64,000 nt of DNA from NCBI RefSeq assembly GCF_008831285.2, contig NC_045150.1, positions 9,872,001 to 9,936,000 on the forward strand, in the 5' to 3' direction. The translations under genes were made by a program, and so were the position numbers. The notes under the pieces are model-generated. The model worked only from the letters and a program-made list of their open reading frames with translations, ran no database searches and was not told where the DNA came from. How positions within the stretch are numbered: position 1 is the first letter of the stretch; the number at the start of each line of letters is the position of its first letter. Shown piece by piece: positions 47,150 through 58,203 of this stretch. Source of the stretch: Nymphaea colorata (taxonomy: Eukaryota; Streptophyta; Magnoliopsida; Nymphaeales; Nymphaeaceae).

Positions 47150-48401
47150 ATGGCAAAAGTAATCAATGCACTTGCAGAAACAGCTACTTCTCATTTGTTG
47201 GGGGCTGTAACCATTTTGTTGGAAGAGAAGGTGAAGGTCATTTTGAATGCAAAAGATGATCTCAGGAAACTGGAACGCTTTCAGAAGGCGATCGAGGAGG
47301 TAGACAGCAAGCCCCTTTTCAGCGATGACCGCGACAAAGATCGAGAGTGAGCTCAAGGATGCCTTTTACGATGCCCAGGACATTGGGCTTAGCAAAAGGG
47401 AGAAGGATTCGGCATTAAATAGAAAGGTACGAAAGCCTTGGAATACTCTATACTCGTGCTTTAAAGAACATGTTTCTTTTCCCTACCAGCTTGGTAATGA
47501 AATCAAGAAAATCAACCAAAGGCTTGATGAAATAAATATGATAGGGAAATGGTGGATTTAGGTACGATCAAAACAACACCAAAAGTGAGTGGTGAAGGTC
47601 CTGTTAGTGGTGTACAACCACCCATAGGCAGGGAGGGTGATAAGAATGCCATAATCGAAAAGCTCTTGTTTGACGGAGCTACGCTGAGTAGTGCGCTGGA
47701 TATACATGTAGGTATTTCTATTATCTCCATGACAGGTCAAGGCGGGATTGGCAAGGCAACTCCTGCAAAAAGTTATTGAAAAGAAGATAGTCAAGAAGTA
47801 TGGAAAAAGAGGATTGGGAGGTCATTGCAGATAGTGGGATTTTGGAATGGAACATGTCTGCCTCATCATCATCCTTTGGATGTGGTGACATTGTTCCTGG
47901 TCTCATATTGAGGTACGATAACTTGCCACATTATTTGAGGAATTGTTTTGTATATTGCAGCATTTATCCAAAGGATTATGTGATAGGAAGGGATGAACTG
48001 GTCATGCAATGGTTGGCTCATGGATTAATTGAGGAAAACGAAGGGATTGATTCCAAACTGACTGCAAATCAATGTATTAATGATTTGATAAAGCGATGTT
48101 TATTGAAGAAACTGAAAAAAAAAAGCAACTGAAACTACATGATATTTTGCATGATCTTGCCTTACATATAGGTCGAGAGGAATATAGTCATGCTTTTGCT
48201 ACTGAGCACACTCGACATCTATCTCTGCTCAGCATAGACTATCCAGAACTGCTCATGCATGGTGCCTCAGGAGCAGCAAATAAGTTGCGGACATTATTGG
48301 CTGATTGGCATTTGGTTAATATTGCATGCATTATCAATGTAAAGTGGCTGAGGGTGTAGTCATTGAAGGGCTGTGGGATCCATGAGCTTCCAAATTCCAT
48401 T
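47150..48401 (+). pseudogene. CNL disease-resistance gene, 5' half (CC, partial NB-ARC, first LRR), pseudogenised
   Basis: The ATG at 47150 opens an Rx-type coiled-coil domain (LLEEKVKVILNAKDDLRKLE, later DAFYDAQD). After a frame change near 47330-47345 comes a linker (PWNTLYSCFKE), then, back in the first frame, PIGREGDKNAIIEKLL and the P-loop GQGGIGKA (about 47737-47760; usual GMGGIGKT, so the key Lys is kept but Thr is changed to Ala). The sequence then passes within about 60 bases to the end of NB-ARC: EDWEVIADS, LRYDNLPHYLRNCFVYCSIY (RNBS-D) and MQWLAHGLIEE. Kinase-2, RNBS-B and GLPL motifs are therefore deleted. After a poly-A frameshift near 48115 come LHDILHDLALHIG (MHD-type block) and TRHLSLLS. 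A TAG at 48357-48359 interrupts LRV-SLKGCGIHELPNSIE, the first LRR. At 48402 the gene joins the duplicated block B, inside a CACTA-like element. The product cannot act as a receptor. Confidence 0.9.
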
Positions 48402-49312
48402 GAGGTTCTCCATGATTGTCACAGCAAGCCAGGGAGGTTTCACTGTACCGGTTAAGTGCACAATTGAGCCAAGTTGCGGGCGATTGAGAGATGCTTGTTG
48501 GAAAGGACTGCTTTGGCATGGATCTGGCAAGCAGCCAATGGAAGCAACACAATTTGAGTTGTTTGTACAGCTGCAGAAAACACATAGTAGTGCACTCTTG
48601 GAATGGCTTAATTGTCGGGCTGAGAGGCTTCTTTCCCTTGAGTTGGCGTAGGATGTTAACGAATGTGAAATTTTGGAAGAATGTTTGTTGACCTTAGTAC
48701 CTTCAATTTGATAATTAATTGTATAAAATGTCTACAGAATTACAAAACCTAAATTTTACTCTAATTTTTGTTATTGTTGGATTACAGCGCATTGTTGCCG
48801 GATTTTTGCCTCAAATTTAGACCACGTCTAATTCAAGTTCACATATAATTATTCGTAGAATATTATTTTCATAGGTTGTCATTTGAATGCTTTTTTGGAT
48901 GTTAGAATGTTTTTCATCACCTGCCTAGAATGTTTTCCATCACCTGCCTTTTTAGCCACCCACCAAACGTTTTCGTCGAATAGTTTAAATGAGTGGAAAG
49001 TTATATTTTACCGATGGACAGTCTTGCTGTCGATAGAATTTTACCCAAGGCCACTAGCATCTTGGAAATAATAGATTATTCCCGACGTGACAGGATGTTG
49101 GTAATAACCAATATTTACCTTTGTTTAGTTCATGCTGGTGATACCTTACACTAGACTTTTCTATCCAGTGTGTCGACGATGATGTTTACCGACACTCCCT
49201 TTATCAACAAAAGAATGAAATGTTGGTAAAACCATTGCTGACATGCATTCTATTTTCACTGACATTCGGTGGCAGTCAGTAATGCTTAGGTTTTTTGTAG
49301 TGCTAGCTGAGC
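48402..49312. mobile_element. CACTA-like element, 5'-truncated copy
   Basis: Ends cttaggttttttgtagtg at 49312, the intact inverse of CACTACAAAAAACC, preceded by TACTGAC/GTCAGTAA subterminal words. The first 2.3 kb of the element, as seen at 21933-24203, is missing. A possible further CACTA start, cactacaaatcag, lies at about 49790 and also exists in copy A. Confidence 0.7.
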
Positions 49313-49874
49313 TGTTGCCCAAGGCATCCCCAGCTCAAGGCAGGCCCCTGCCCAAGGCGACCCCTGCCCAAGATGTCCCCTGCCCAAAGCATCATTTGCT
49401 TGGCGTCCACCTACTCCCCACCTTCAAGTCAAGCCCAGCCTGGCCTCCCCTATTCTGCCCCGTTCTAGGCACAATGCCAGCCCGTGCTAGCCTCAATCCT
49501 CCCATCGACACATGGTTAGATTTCAACCTACCTTGCATAGGATTTCAATAGATTTAATTGGGCGGCTCATTGTATTCAACGAAAAAAATAAACAATGGGT
49601 TTTAACGAGCAGCCATTAAGGTGCTGGCTGCAGGAGAAGATCAACTGACTTTCACCATGGCCAGTGACTCATAGCAGCCATGGTGGGGCGATCATCATCC
49701 TCTATCAAGCCAAAGTCAAACACTCAATTACTATTTTGCAATAATCAGCTAGATCGGCCACTTGCATGCCAAATTTCTAGTCGCTTGACACTACAAATCA
49801 GACCCTAAGCAGCCCGATTTTAAAGCTGTCCGTTGGGTCACCACGAAAAAAAATATACATATTAAAAGCATATG

Positions 49875-51915
49875 TGCATCACGATTCTCACAACTAATCC
49901 AAACTAAATTTTCTATTTTTGAAAGTTGGGAAATAGCGTATTCAAACATAGGAATGAGAATAACACTGGCTTGGAAGAAAATGTTGTTCATTCGTCTATG
50001 TTATTGAATGTTTTAATGATGTATGCAAAGAAAAAAAAGGCGAATGAAGCCTGAATGGTTTCCTTACTGGTTGGATGAGCAACAAATCAGACTTCATTAT
50101 CTCATCAAATCGTTTCCCCAAAGAATCTGATCCACTCAGTTTATGAGTGCGGTCTATATTGTAACTAGAATATACCAATTGCAATGAGCCCGTTTTAGCC
50201 TTTTCGTTTGTGAAATTTTCAGAAATCCTTGTGATTTTGAAAATCAGCAATTAATAAAAATATATAATCTTGTTGGGTTTCAAAAGGAAATCCTCAGACT
50301 TTGATCAAGATCAAAGCCACAAAAGAAATTCAATGTTTTACAAACCCCATTTGGGAATACTTATTTCCAAAAATCCAATCATCTCCAAAAATAATGCTAT
50401 TTTCAGAAATCAATATATATCAAGCTATTTCCAAAATCAAAATTCAAGAATCATTTTTTCAAAACGTTTCTTCCTAAGGGAATTCACAAAAGTGATATTG
50501 CTACACAAAGAGAAAATTTGTCAAAGCCCAAATTCTCCAAATTTTCAAAAAATTAATTCCTTTTGCCTACCATCTAGTAAAAAATGAGTTGAAATCAGCC
50601 TATCAAATGAATTTTTGCCTACCATCTAGTAAAAACCTAAGCTTATGAACTCCTCCACATCAAGGATGTGCTTGGGGAACAGTCTTATGTTTTTCACCTC
50701 CAAGATGGACTTGTGCCTATGTGGGATTAAATTTAATTAAGCATGGAGAGAAATAGAGCGAAGCATGAATATACACATTTCATGCATACATGCACTCACA
50801 ACATGAATGCACCGACTCAAATTCACCAAAATCTAAGTGAATCAAGTTGGAGTAGCTTTCATGTCATATTGCCACACAAACTTGAGCACCTCACTTATTT
50901 TGACACAGAAGCACCAAATTTTCAACATGGTTATAAAACCCAAACTTTCATAAACGATTCCATTGGATTTTTCTCAAAATCAAACTAATTTTCAAATCCA
51001 AAAATCTCAAGCAAATTTTCATAAGCTTGACTAAAATTCCAAAAAAATCAAAATCAAAATTCCAAATTTTTCAATAAAGAAAATTCTCCCAAAACTGGAC
51101 TTGGACTGCCAATTTCCAATTTTTTAATCTCATTTCATGATCAAAACCAACCAAATAAAATCAAATCTCTCAAAATACCAAAACTAGATTCAAATATCAA
51201 AATCTTAAACCCAAAAATGCTTTCAAAAATTCTGAATTGATCGAGTTCCAACCATTCCAAACCCAAAATTTCAATCTCAAAGATTTGATTCTCGAAAATT
51301 TCAACTAGAATTCAACTCTCCAATCCAATTTTTCCAAATTCAATTTTGGCTTCAAAACTGAATTCCAGTTCCAAGGATTCCAAGAATTTTCAAGTCAAAT
51401 TTCAAATCCCAAAATCCAAACTATCTTTCAAGTTCTAAAGTCTAGCCCAAACTTTCAATTTTCAATTCCAAGATCCTTGTTTCAAAAACAAAGCTTCAAT
51501 TACCCAATCCCCAATTTGATTCAAAATCCAATATTCTGATTCTCAATTTCCAATTCTAAATTACAATTTTTGGGATGAACTCAAGGTCCAATTGCTAAAA
51601 TCCATGATTAATACAAAAAATCCTTTCCAAGGATGAACTCCCAATCTTCAAAATTTTGTAATACAGAAATATTTTCAATCAAATCCAAGTCTTTGTTTAA
51701 ATAAACTTTAAAAATCCGAATTCCAATCCTCACACATTGTATAAAAAAAATAACTTGTCAAGCTTGAGAAAACTCAGACCTTCGATTAATTACAGCTGTT
51801 AATGGTGGAAGGGATCGGTCACTTTCTCTTAAAATCTATTTTCAAGCAAAACTTGATTTTTTGCTGATTCGTGCACAAACTTCACAGTCCACACCGTCAA
51901 AGTGGGGTGTGAACA
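49875..51915. mobile_element. Solo LTR, family S (about 2.04 kb), copy B
   Basis: Begins tgcatcacgattctc, ends tggggtgtgaaca. Same G-poor composition and order as 25356-27306. Flanks atatg and ataac match at only 3 of 5, as expected of a block duplicated after insertion and then diverged. Confidence 0.5.
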
Positions 51916-52263
51916 ATAACTCATAGGTATGTTTAACCCAATTTTTGTTGTTAAAGAAGGTCACATTTTTAAACATGTTTCTAAGAAGTAAAATCATGGT
52001 CTTTTAACTCATCAAGCTTTTATCCATTGCGATCTCTTGAATTTGTATGCTAATTTTGAATTTTTTTTTTATACATTGAGATAGAGAAGAACAGAGGAAG
52101 AACATAGTTGCTTCCATCCATTGGCTCTTTCTCTATCTGATCTGTTTTCTTCCTATTGTAATAATCAATCAACATAAACTCAGGAGGTCGAAGTAAAAAT
52201 CAATTTTTCAACCAGGAAAAGGAACATCAAATCCGAGTGCAATCACAAAAGCCATTGATAGGA

Positions 52264-52380
52264 GTAAAGAAATACAGAAATAAAAATTTATGAAAGAAAC
52301 ACAAAAAGTTATTCCAAAAAATTCCACATGAGAATCAAATCAATGAACAAGATGGCAAAGAAATGAAGAGCCTTTAGATG
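52264..52380. other. Short unassigned stretch right of block B
   Basis: A-rich; nothing recognised. Confidence 0.4.
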
Positions 52381-52591
52381 ATTGGAGATAGGGATGTTGC
52401 CAAGGTAAGGCCCACATGGGCCCTGGCCCCACTTTAAAAAAATAAAAATAAAAATTATATGTAAATTTTACAAAATTTCACTTGTTCTGCATAAAAAATT
52501 TGAAATATAATATTTTGGCCCTAGTTAAACTTTAGAAACCTTAATTCCACCCACCTCATGAAAAAATTCTGGCTCTGCCCCTTATTGGAGA
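52381..52591. mobile_element. hAT-type element, family h1, with perfect 8-bp target duplication
   Basis: Body 52389-52583 (195 bp), starting TAGGGATGTTGCC (first base changed from C) and ending CTGGCTCTGCCCCTT. Flank attggaga occurs on both sides (52381-52388 and 52584-52591). Confidence 0.88.
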
Positions 52592-52794
52592 AGGCAATAA
52601 AGGAGGGAAGCCAAAAAAAAAAACGAAAAGATCTAGAACTCTCATCCATGTCTGGAACTCGACACAAGTAATATCTTCAAATTTCCTTTGGATTCTTCCA
52701 TCCCATTCACTTGGTTGAAACTCAAGGTAGAGGATTGCCAATTTTTTAACGAGTCCAAGCTGAACTCGTCCTCCCTGATTTTCTGATCCCCAAT

Positions 52795-52964
52795 CAATGG
52801 TATCTAGACCTAAAAAAATAAATAAAATTAAAATTTTACATATAAAATTTTACAGAAATTCATATATGTTATGTAAAAAGTTTGAAAAATTATATTTTTG
52901 CTGTTGTTAGTTTGAAACCATAATTCGACCCTCGTGAAAAATTCCCGACTCCCTCTTACTGGTA
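52795..52964. mobile_element. Decayed hAT-type element, family h1
   Basis: Body about 52803-52956. Family middle and right arm are clear (gaccctcgtgaaaaattcccg), the left arm is eroded. Possible target duplication caatggta/tactggta, 6 of 8. Confidence 0.6.
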
Positions 52965-53250
52965 ACTTCGATGATGGCAACAAAGAAATCAGGAGAAGAC
53001 AAATGAGAGAGGAAAAATGCTGTCGATAAAGTCATGAAGAGAGAGGATGAGAAGCAAAAAGGTGCAAAGGGGAGACCACGTGCAGTGGGTACATAAAAGG
53101 ATGCTGTTGATTAAAAGTCTGTACCATCAAATAATTTGACCTATTATAGTTTGATCTTATGGGAACCTTTAACTGGTAACTTGCTTTCAGAAAATTGTGT
53201 CAAGGAATCATTGGAATGGGGACCGTTTTCACCATTCTAGTTATGAGGCA
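52965..53250. other. Unassigned sequence between hAT-type elements
   Basis: Purine-rich; no frame or boundary recognised. Confidence 0.4.
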
Positions 53251-53468
53251 TGTGTGATCAGGGGCAGAGCTAGAATTTTTTTGTTGCATAGGTTAACTAT
53301 AGTTCCAAAATTTTAACAGGAGCCAAAATAGAAATTTTTAATTTTTTATATATATTTAACTAAATTTTTTTAGATTTACATACAAATTCTTAAAGTTTTT
53401 AAAATCTGAAGAGGGGGGGTGGCCAAGGTTCATGCCGGCCCCCCCTTCCCTCCACCCCTGTGTGTGAT
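53251..53468. mobile_element. hAT-type element, family h1, with perfect 8-bp target duplication
   Basis: Body 53259-53460 (202 bp), starting CAGGGGCAGAGCTAG and ending TTCCCTCCACCCCTG. The repeat tgtgtgat flanks it at 53251-53258 and 53461-53468. Confidence 0.94.
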
Positions 53469-53539
53469 GGAATGGAATGAAGATTCTAGGGTGTGGGTGT
53501 TCCTGTGTTTAAAAGAAAATGGGCTTGGTGCTGGGGAGG

Positions 53540-53735
53540 ACCCTCACCACACCCCCCCGCCCCCCGCCCCCCCAACTCCTTGGTTCAAAAAATGCAAAAA
53601 TTTATATGTATCCTTCAAAAAAATTAGCTTAACTAAGTGAAAATTTAAAAAAATTCTATTTTGGCGCTTATTGAAATTTTGAAACTATAGTTTGGCTCTT
53701 GCAACAAAACATTCCTGTGTCTGCCTCCAATTTGA
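53540..53735. mobile_element. Decayed hAT-type element, family h1
   Basis: Left arm is a C-rich block (ccccccgccccccgcccccc), followed by the family middle (gaaattttgaaactatagt) and right arm (gcaacaaaacattcctgtgtctgc, in part). Lies 70 bases after the previous copy. Target duplication not found. Confidence 0.6.
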
Positions 53736-53803
53736 TATTGGTTAATACTTTCCTGCTCAGTAAAGACACACCAGGATATGATGTTCTTTTTTGCATTTCC
53801 AGC

Positions 53804-53850
53804 AATGTACAAGAACAGATTGTCTGCCTCTCAAAGCTTAAGAAAGGTTA
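53804..53850 (+). pseudogene. Tiny CNL relic (C-terminus)
   Basis: gaacagattgtctgcctctcaaagc matches the CNL C-terminal stretch at 29053-29083 and 38702-38740 over about 40 bases (in translation QxIxCLSKL). Too short for certainty, but it fits the cluster of CNL pieces. Confidence 0.45.
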
Positions 53851-54352
53851 TTGGAACATAGAGAAATTGATTTTCTACTTCAAAAATGATGTATTTGGTA
53901 CCATCAATGATGAGGCATTGTCAATTGCTTTTATAAGGTGAAGAGTATAAAAGGTAAAGTGTAAGTATATATCAATTGTTATAATAGTTTGTTGTATCTT
54001 GTTACATGAACCTTCTGTATCTTTTTAACTTACTGAAGTGTAGAGGCCCTAAAAACAAAGGAAAGTTTAACCTTTGGATTCTGGTGCTCATTAAATTGTG
54101 GCTACAACATATACTGAGGGCTTTGGAATTTTTATTGATGCATTCCTCCCATGGTAAAACTATTGTTTTTTTTTGGTAGTGTTCATCAGGTTTCCCATTG
54201 AATATAAAACAAGTAAAAGAAAAAAACTGAACCACTAAGCCGCCACCTTAGACATTTCAGAACCAAAAATAAGCATAAAATATCAAATCTTCAGCGACTG
54301 AACTTTGGAACTGTAAACAAACAGAGAGATTTGTTGATAAAACAAAAGGCCA

Positions 54353-54402
<50 letters not shown>

Positions 54403-55495
54403 AGCAGTAATTAAAGTATAAGCTCTATTCTTTGAGGAAAACTACAAATCTAGTGAAGAACAACAACAAAAATTGAACTTAAAAGAACGAAACATGTACA
54501 AATGAAAGAAAAATGAATTTAGGGTTTTCAATTAATTATCATCTTCAGCCGCTCCAAATAAACTACCCGTTCATTTGAATAGAGCTTCCTAACTAATTGG
54601 ATCTTGGATCCATTCTAAAATCCAATCCGTGTGAACCTGCATTCTTGATCCATTCTATGATCAGATCTGAGTGCACTGCTGCTGTCACTCTCTCTCTTTC
54701 TATACATATATATATATATATAAAAGGAAAGTAAAGTTGGTGAAAAGCAGACCACTTGAGTAAGAGACAAAAACTAGACCTATTAAAATTAAGTATTAAA
54801 ATATTTTTTGGACAATATAACGATATGATCCGAAGAGTAATTTAATGAGAAACATATATTAAGTTAAGGAAATAGGCCAAAAGACTATAAACAAGACCTA
54901 GCTCTTGCTCCATAATTGGTCTGAGCCAACCTTGTGTGACTAGTGCCACTTGATCATGCTCTGCTCTGTTGCTTTAGTTATAGAGACGTTTCACATCCCA
55001 TTCTGAGCTCATAGTTCTGTCAAACAGAGTTTGTTGAAAGACAGCAGCTGAACTGGTTTAGTATGAGTCACAGACATCCTGAACCTAAGTCTAAATATGA
55101 AACACTCTTCACAATTGGGATGACTAGCCTTGAGTTTGGCAAGGTCGATGGCCTTCCCTCAAGGCACGAACAAGTTGTACTTCTAGTCAATGGTCAGATC
55201 ACGAAACTTGAATGAGCTAAATAAAATCTTGGGTCCTTTTTTCTTTGCAAAATCATGTGTCGAAACTTTTTTCGGATTTATTTAGCACCAATCATGGACC
55301 TTGATAGCCTGTACAGCACAAATGGGCAACCACTCTCCAATTTAAGTAGTGGGCAGGTTATTTACTCTCCAATAATTCCAATTGCAGTGGTGGACCTAAA
55401 TTTGTTTGGCCTTCCTTCGTCCTCCTATCCTTCCATTTTCAGATTTCTAGTTCTCTTCCTCTGCTAGATCTTTCTTTTACCAAGAAAAAATAGAG
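53851..55495. other. Unassigned sequence with CT microsatellite; CNL leader at its end
   Basis: CT microsatellite at 54356-54398 and TA microsatellite at 54702-54722. 55390-55495 resembles the leader of the CNL copy at 47150. No gene otherwise. Confidence 0.5.
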
Positions 55496-55790
55496 ATGAC
55501 AACAGTAATTGACACCCTTGTGCAAACACCTATTTCTTTAACAAGCTTGTTGAAAGAAAAGTTGGACCTCATCTTGAATGCCAAAGATGATCTCGAGGTG
55601 CTCCAGGAGAAGCTGAGATTCTTCCAAAAGACCCTCAAAGTCATCTTCTAAAGGCCAGTGAAAGGACGATAGCCACCTTTCAAAGCAACTTGATTCCCTT
55701 GGGGTTTTTCTCAAAATGAGCATATAAGGGATGTTCTTGATAGTTTAGATGACTGTTTGAGACAATATAGGTACTTCTGGATGATTTACC
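55496..55790 (+). pseudogene. CNL relic: N-terminal coiled-coil domain
   Basis: The ATG at 55496 opens MTTVIDTLVQTPISL then LKEKLDLILNAKDDLEVLQ, clearly the Rx-type coiled coil and close to the copy at 47150 (LEEKVKVILNAKDDLRKLE). A stop falls at 55649-55651. A shifted frame then gives DVLDSLDDCLRQYR (about 55730-55772), the segment that precedes the linker. NB-ARC and LRR are absent; a minus-strand gypsy element follows. Confidence 0.78.
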
Positions 55791-55899
55791 TACCTCCATG
55801 CTTCGCATCCTTTTTTCTAAGGTGCTTCTTTCGTTGTCCTTATGTTGAGTATGTCCATCGAGTTAATTGGTCTAGGGAGTATTGGCTGTATCAACCTCT

Positions 55900-56280
55900 C
55901 GATCAGGTCCTCTACACATACGGTGATGACAGATGGGCTAAAATTCTATTTAAGTCATTGGCGAAGAGTGTATTAGATACCTCATACTTCATGGATACAA
56001 CACCGCCCAAGGAGCAAGTTGTATGATGGGGTACATTCACCGCATGAAATAAAATAGAGTGACTGGTGCATTCGATGATCACGTCCATCATGAGGGTTCC
56101 TTTGCTATTCATTCTTCAACCATCATATCCATATATTTTGGTTTGATCAGGGCGATATTTGTCTTCACGGAAGCCGAAAGCCTTGGCTGTGAAAACAAGA
56201 TAAATATTTAAGTCACTTCCTCCAATGATCAATCCATGTGGCATAGTCATATCATTAACTTGGATGGCAATATAGAGAGC
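55900..56280 (-). pseudogene. Gypsy aspartic protease remnant
   Basis: Read on the minus strand: a segment IQVNDMTMPHGLII, GGSDLNIY, TAKAFGF, then IYGYDG, SKGTLMMDVIIE and CSLGG. This follows the Tat/Ogre protease pattern (xxVLIDGGSALNI...AYDG...GxxxLPVxIG...YNxLLGRPWIH). The active-site Asp before GGS is not visible, and stops interrupt the frame. Pol is missing beyond 55900, where the sequence passes into a CNL relic. Confidence 0.7.
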
Positions 56281-58203
56281 CTCTTTATAGTATTATCCTC
56301 ATTTTAAAAGATCTTTTTCTATATAAATGATTGACTGGTTTTTGGAGGCTTGAATCCAGTCTCCCTCAATAAGACTTTCTTCCAAAATGATGACATCATC
56401 AGAATAACATAGATCCTTGTTTGGGGAGTCATCTGACAACTCATTATCACCAACTCATAAGAAAAAAGTTTTTGAAATTACGCTAAAGTTTTTGGATGAA
56501 CGTTCTATCTTGTTGTTCATCATACTAATGAAGTCTAAAGGTTGCTTACCCCGATTAGTCACCATAACTTGGTGTGACTTGTTTCCATCACAAGGTCGGA
56601 TGTACTCCTGGTGATATGGGAGCAAACTGGCCACTGCAATTGTGGCGAATGCTGCCTTTTCATAATCAAGGAATGGATTCCTCAATATCTCAGGAATGCT
56701 ATCATCATCAACTTTGAGATCTTTGTTGATGAAATCTTGGATGATATTCTTGAGGACAAAACAATCCTTAGTGTCATGACGAGCGGCACGATGAAACTTA
56801 CATAATTTTTCTTTATCAATTCCCATCATTTTTGGAGGTTCTGAAATGTTTGGCAGCATAACACTTTTTGGCAATGAGGTATTTTATGGTCTTCTCGTGA
56901 GGTTGGCTGATGGGAATTAACTTCTGATCGTAACTCTAGCTTGAGTGTTTGTTTATTCATTCTTCATTTCCCTTGGGCAGTTGTGTGCTTTTCTTATGGG
57001 TTGTCTCTTTGTCATGCTTGTAATATGTTGCTATTGTCTTTTAGAGTATCGAAATTTGCTATGAAGTGAGCGGGTAACTGGGTTTTACTTCTTTTCTTAC
57101 CCACTTCTTTGTATTTGGATGCAATAATTCCATCAAATTGCCTAATTCAATAACTTCCTTTATTGAATATACGTGTTTGATCAAATCGGCAAAGGTCTTG
57201 ATTCGAGCATTGCAGATGAGACTCTTTAAAGAATGGGCAAGTTTTTTCCTAACAAGTGATAGAGCATGTGTTTTAGAGATAGACTTCTTCATCTTGTTCC
57301 ATTGAATTCTCCATTTTTGAATGAATTCTCAAGCCTTTTTTCTTTGCTTTTGATGGAGACTGCAAACGATATTGAGTCAGCCATTGAGATATTTTGCTCA
57401 AATCTCTTGATGAACATGTTAACAATTTATCAAATTTCTTTAGTTCAACTGGGTTAATGTTTTCTTTGTACAATTGCCCAACAATGCCTTTGAGACTCCT
57501 TAAAAAGTACCGAAAAAATGCTTTGTTATTTTTTCGAATCTTGTAACAATCATTGATGAATGTTGAGAGGTGAACATGCAGAGAAGTGGTTCCATCATAC
57601 TTGACAAACTCCTTAAGAAAAATCTTCATGTCTTTATCTCCTTCAATGCATAAGTAATAACCTTCGCATGAGTATGAATGTTTTTCCTTCCCCTTAAGTT
57701 CAAGGTTGTTCATTCTTTTCTCCATTTCGTAAAACTTGTGCTTAATTGGACTTCGTCATCACTTTATTTGCCTGACTTTGATTTACTTTTTTCTTTTGCC
57801 ATTGACTTCTTTTACTTTCTCTTAAGAACTCTTGCTATTCTAGCTGCTACTTGGGATATACCTCTTTGACCTTTTGTCTTTCTCAGGCTTTCTTTTCTTT
57901 TTCGTTTATCTTCCGAACTTCCACCTGAGATAGGGCTGGTGAGCTGCTATCCCCTACGATTTCTATTTCTTTCTTGCTTTTTTCATCATCATCATCTTCT
58001 TCTCTGTAGAAGCAATTCAAGCTTTTCATCCTTACTAGTTGTCGAGTCTGAATTAAATGGTCTTTATTCAGATCTGAAGGAGAAGGCTTGTTGTTTTTCT
58101 GGTTTCTTTTCTGTTTGATAAGTTTTTCAATTGCTGGTTTTAGAGTTAGCATTAATGAAGCACTCCATAAACAACTAGAATATATGGTAGCCTTCTGGTT
58201 CAA
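56281..58203 (-). pseudogene. Ty3/gypsy gag of Tat/Ogre-like element
   Basis: Gag coats the retrotransposon RNA in the virus-like particle. On the minus strand the N-terminal part is 58203-57883 (charged, with EEDDDDEKSKKE). The capsid core lies at 57725-57273, including FVKYDGTTSLHVHLSTFIND and FLRSLKGIVGQLY. Its continuation is at 57292-57059, and the C-terminal part at 56874-56455 includes LCKFHRAARHDTKDCFVLKN, a CxxH...HDTxxC zinc-binding segment typical of this lineage. Stops and frameshifts separate the pieces. The order with the protease remnant downstream and the LTR upstream is correct for one element. Confidence 0.87.

Larger units (their letters stand above)
48402..52263. repeat. 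Duplicated block, copy B
   Basis: Collinear with 24204-27650. It begins tctccatgattgtcacagca directly after the broken CNL 5' half and ends aaaagccattgatagga. Order inside: CACTA-like right end, ctgcccaagg-rich tract (49315-49400), solo LTR S. After the block the sequence gtaaagaaatacag is unlike the LRR sequence that follows copy A. Confidence 0.88.

Noticed and set aside
55757-56026. 89-codon plus-strand frame after the CNL relic
   Set aside because: Most of it is antisense to the gypsy protease remnant; only the DCLRQYR start belongs to the CNL.
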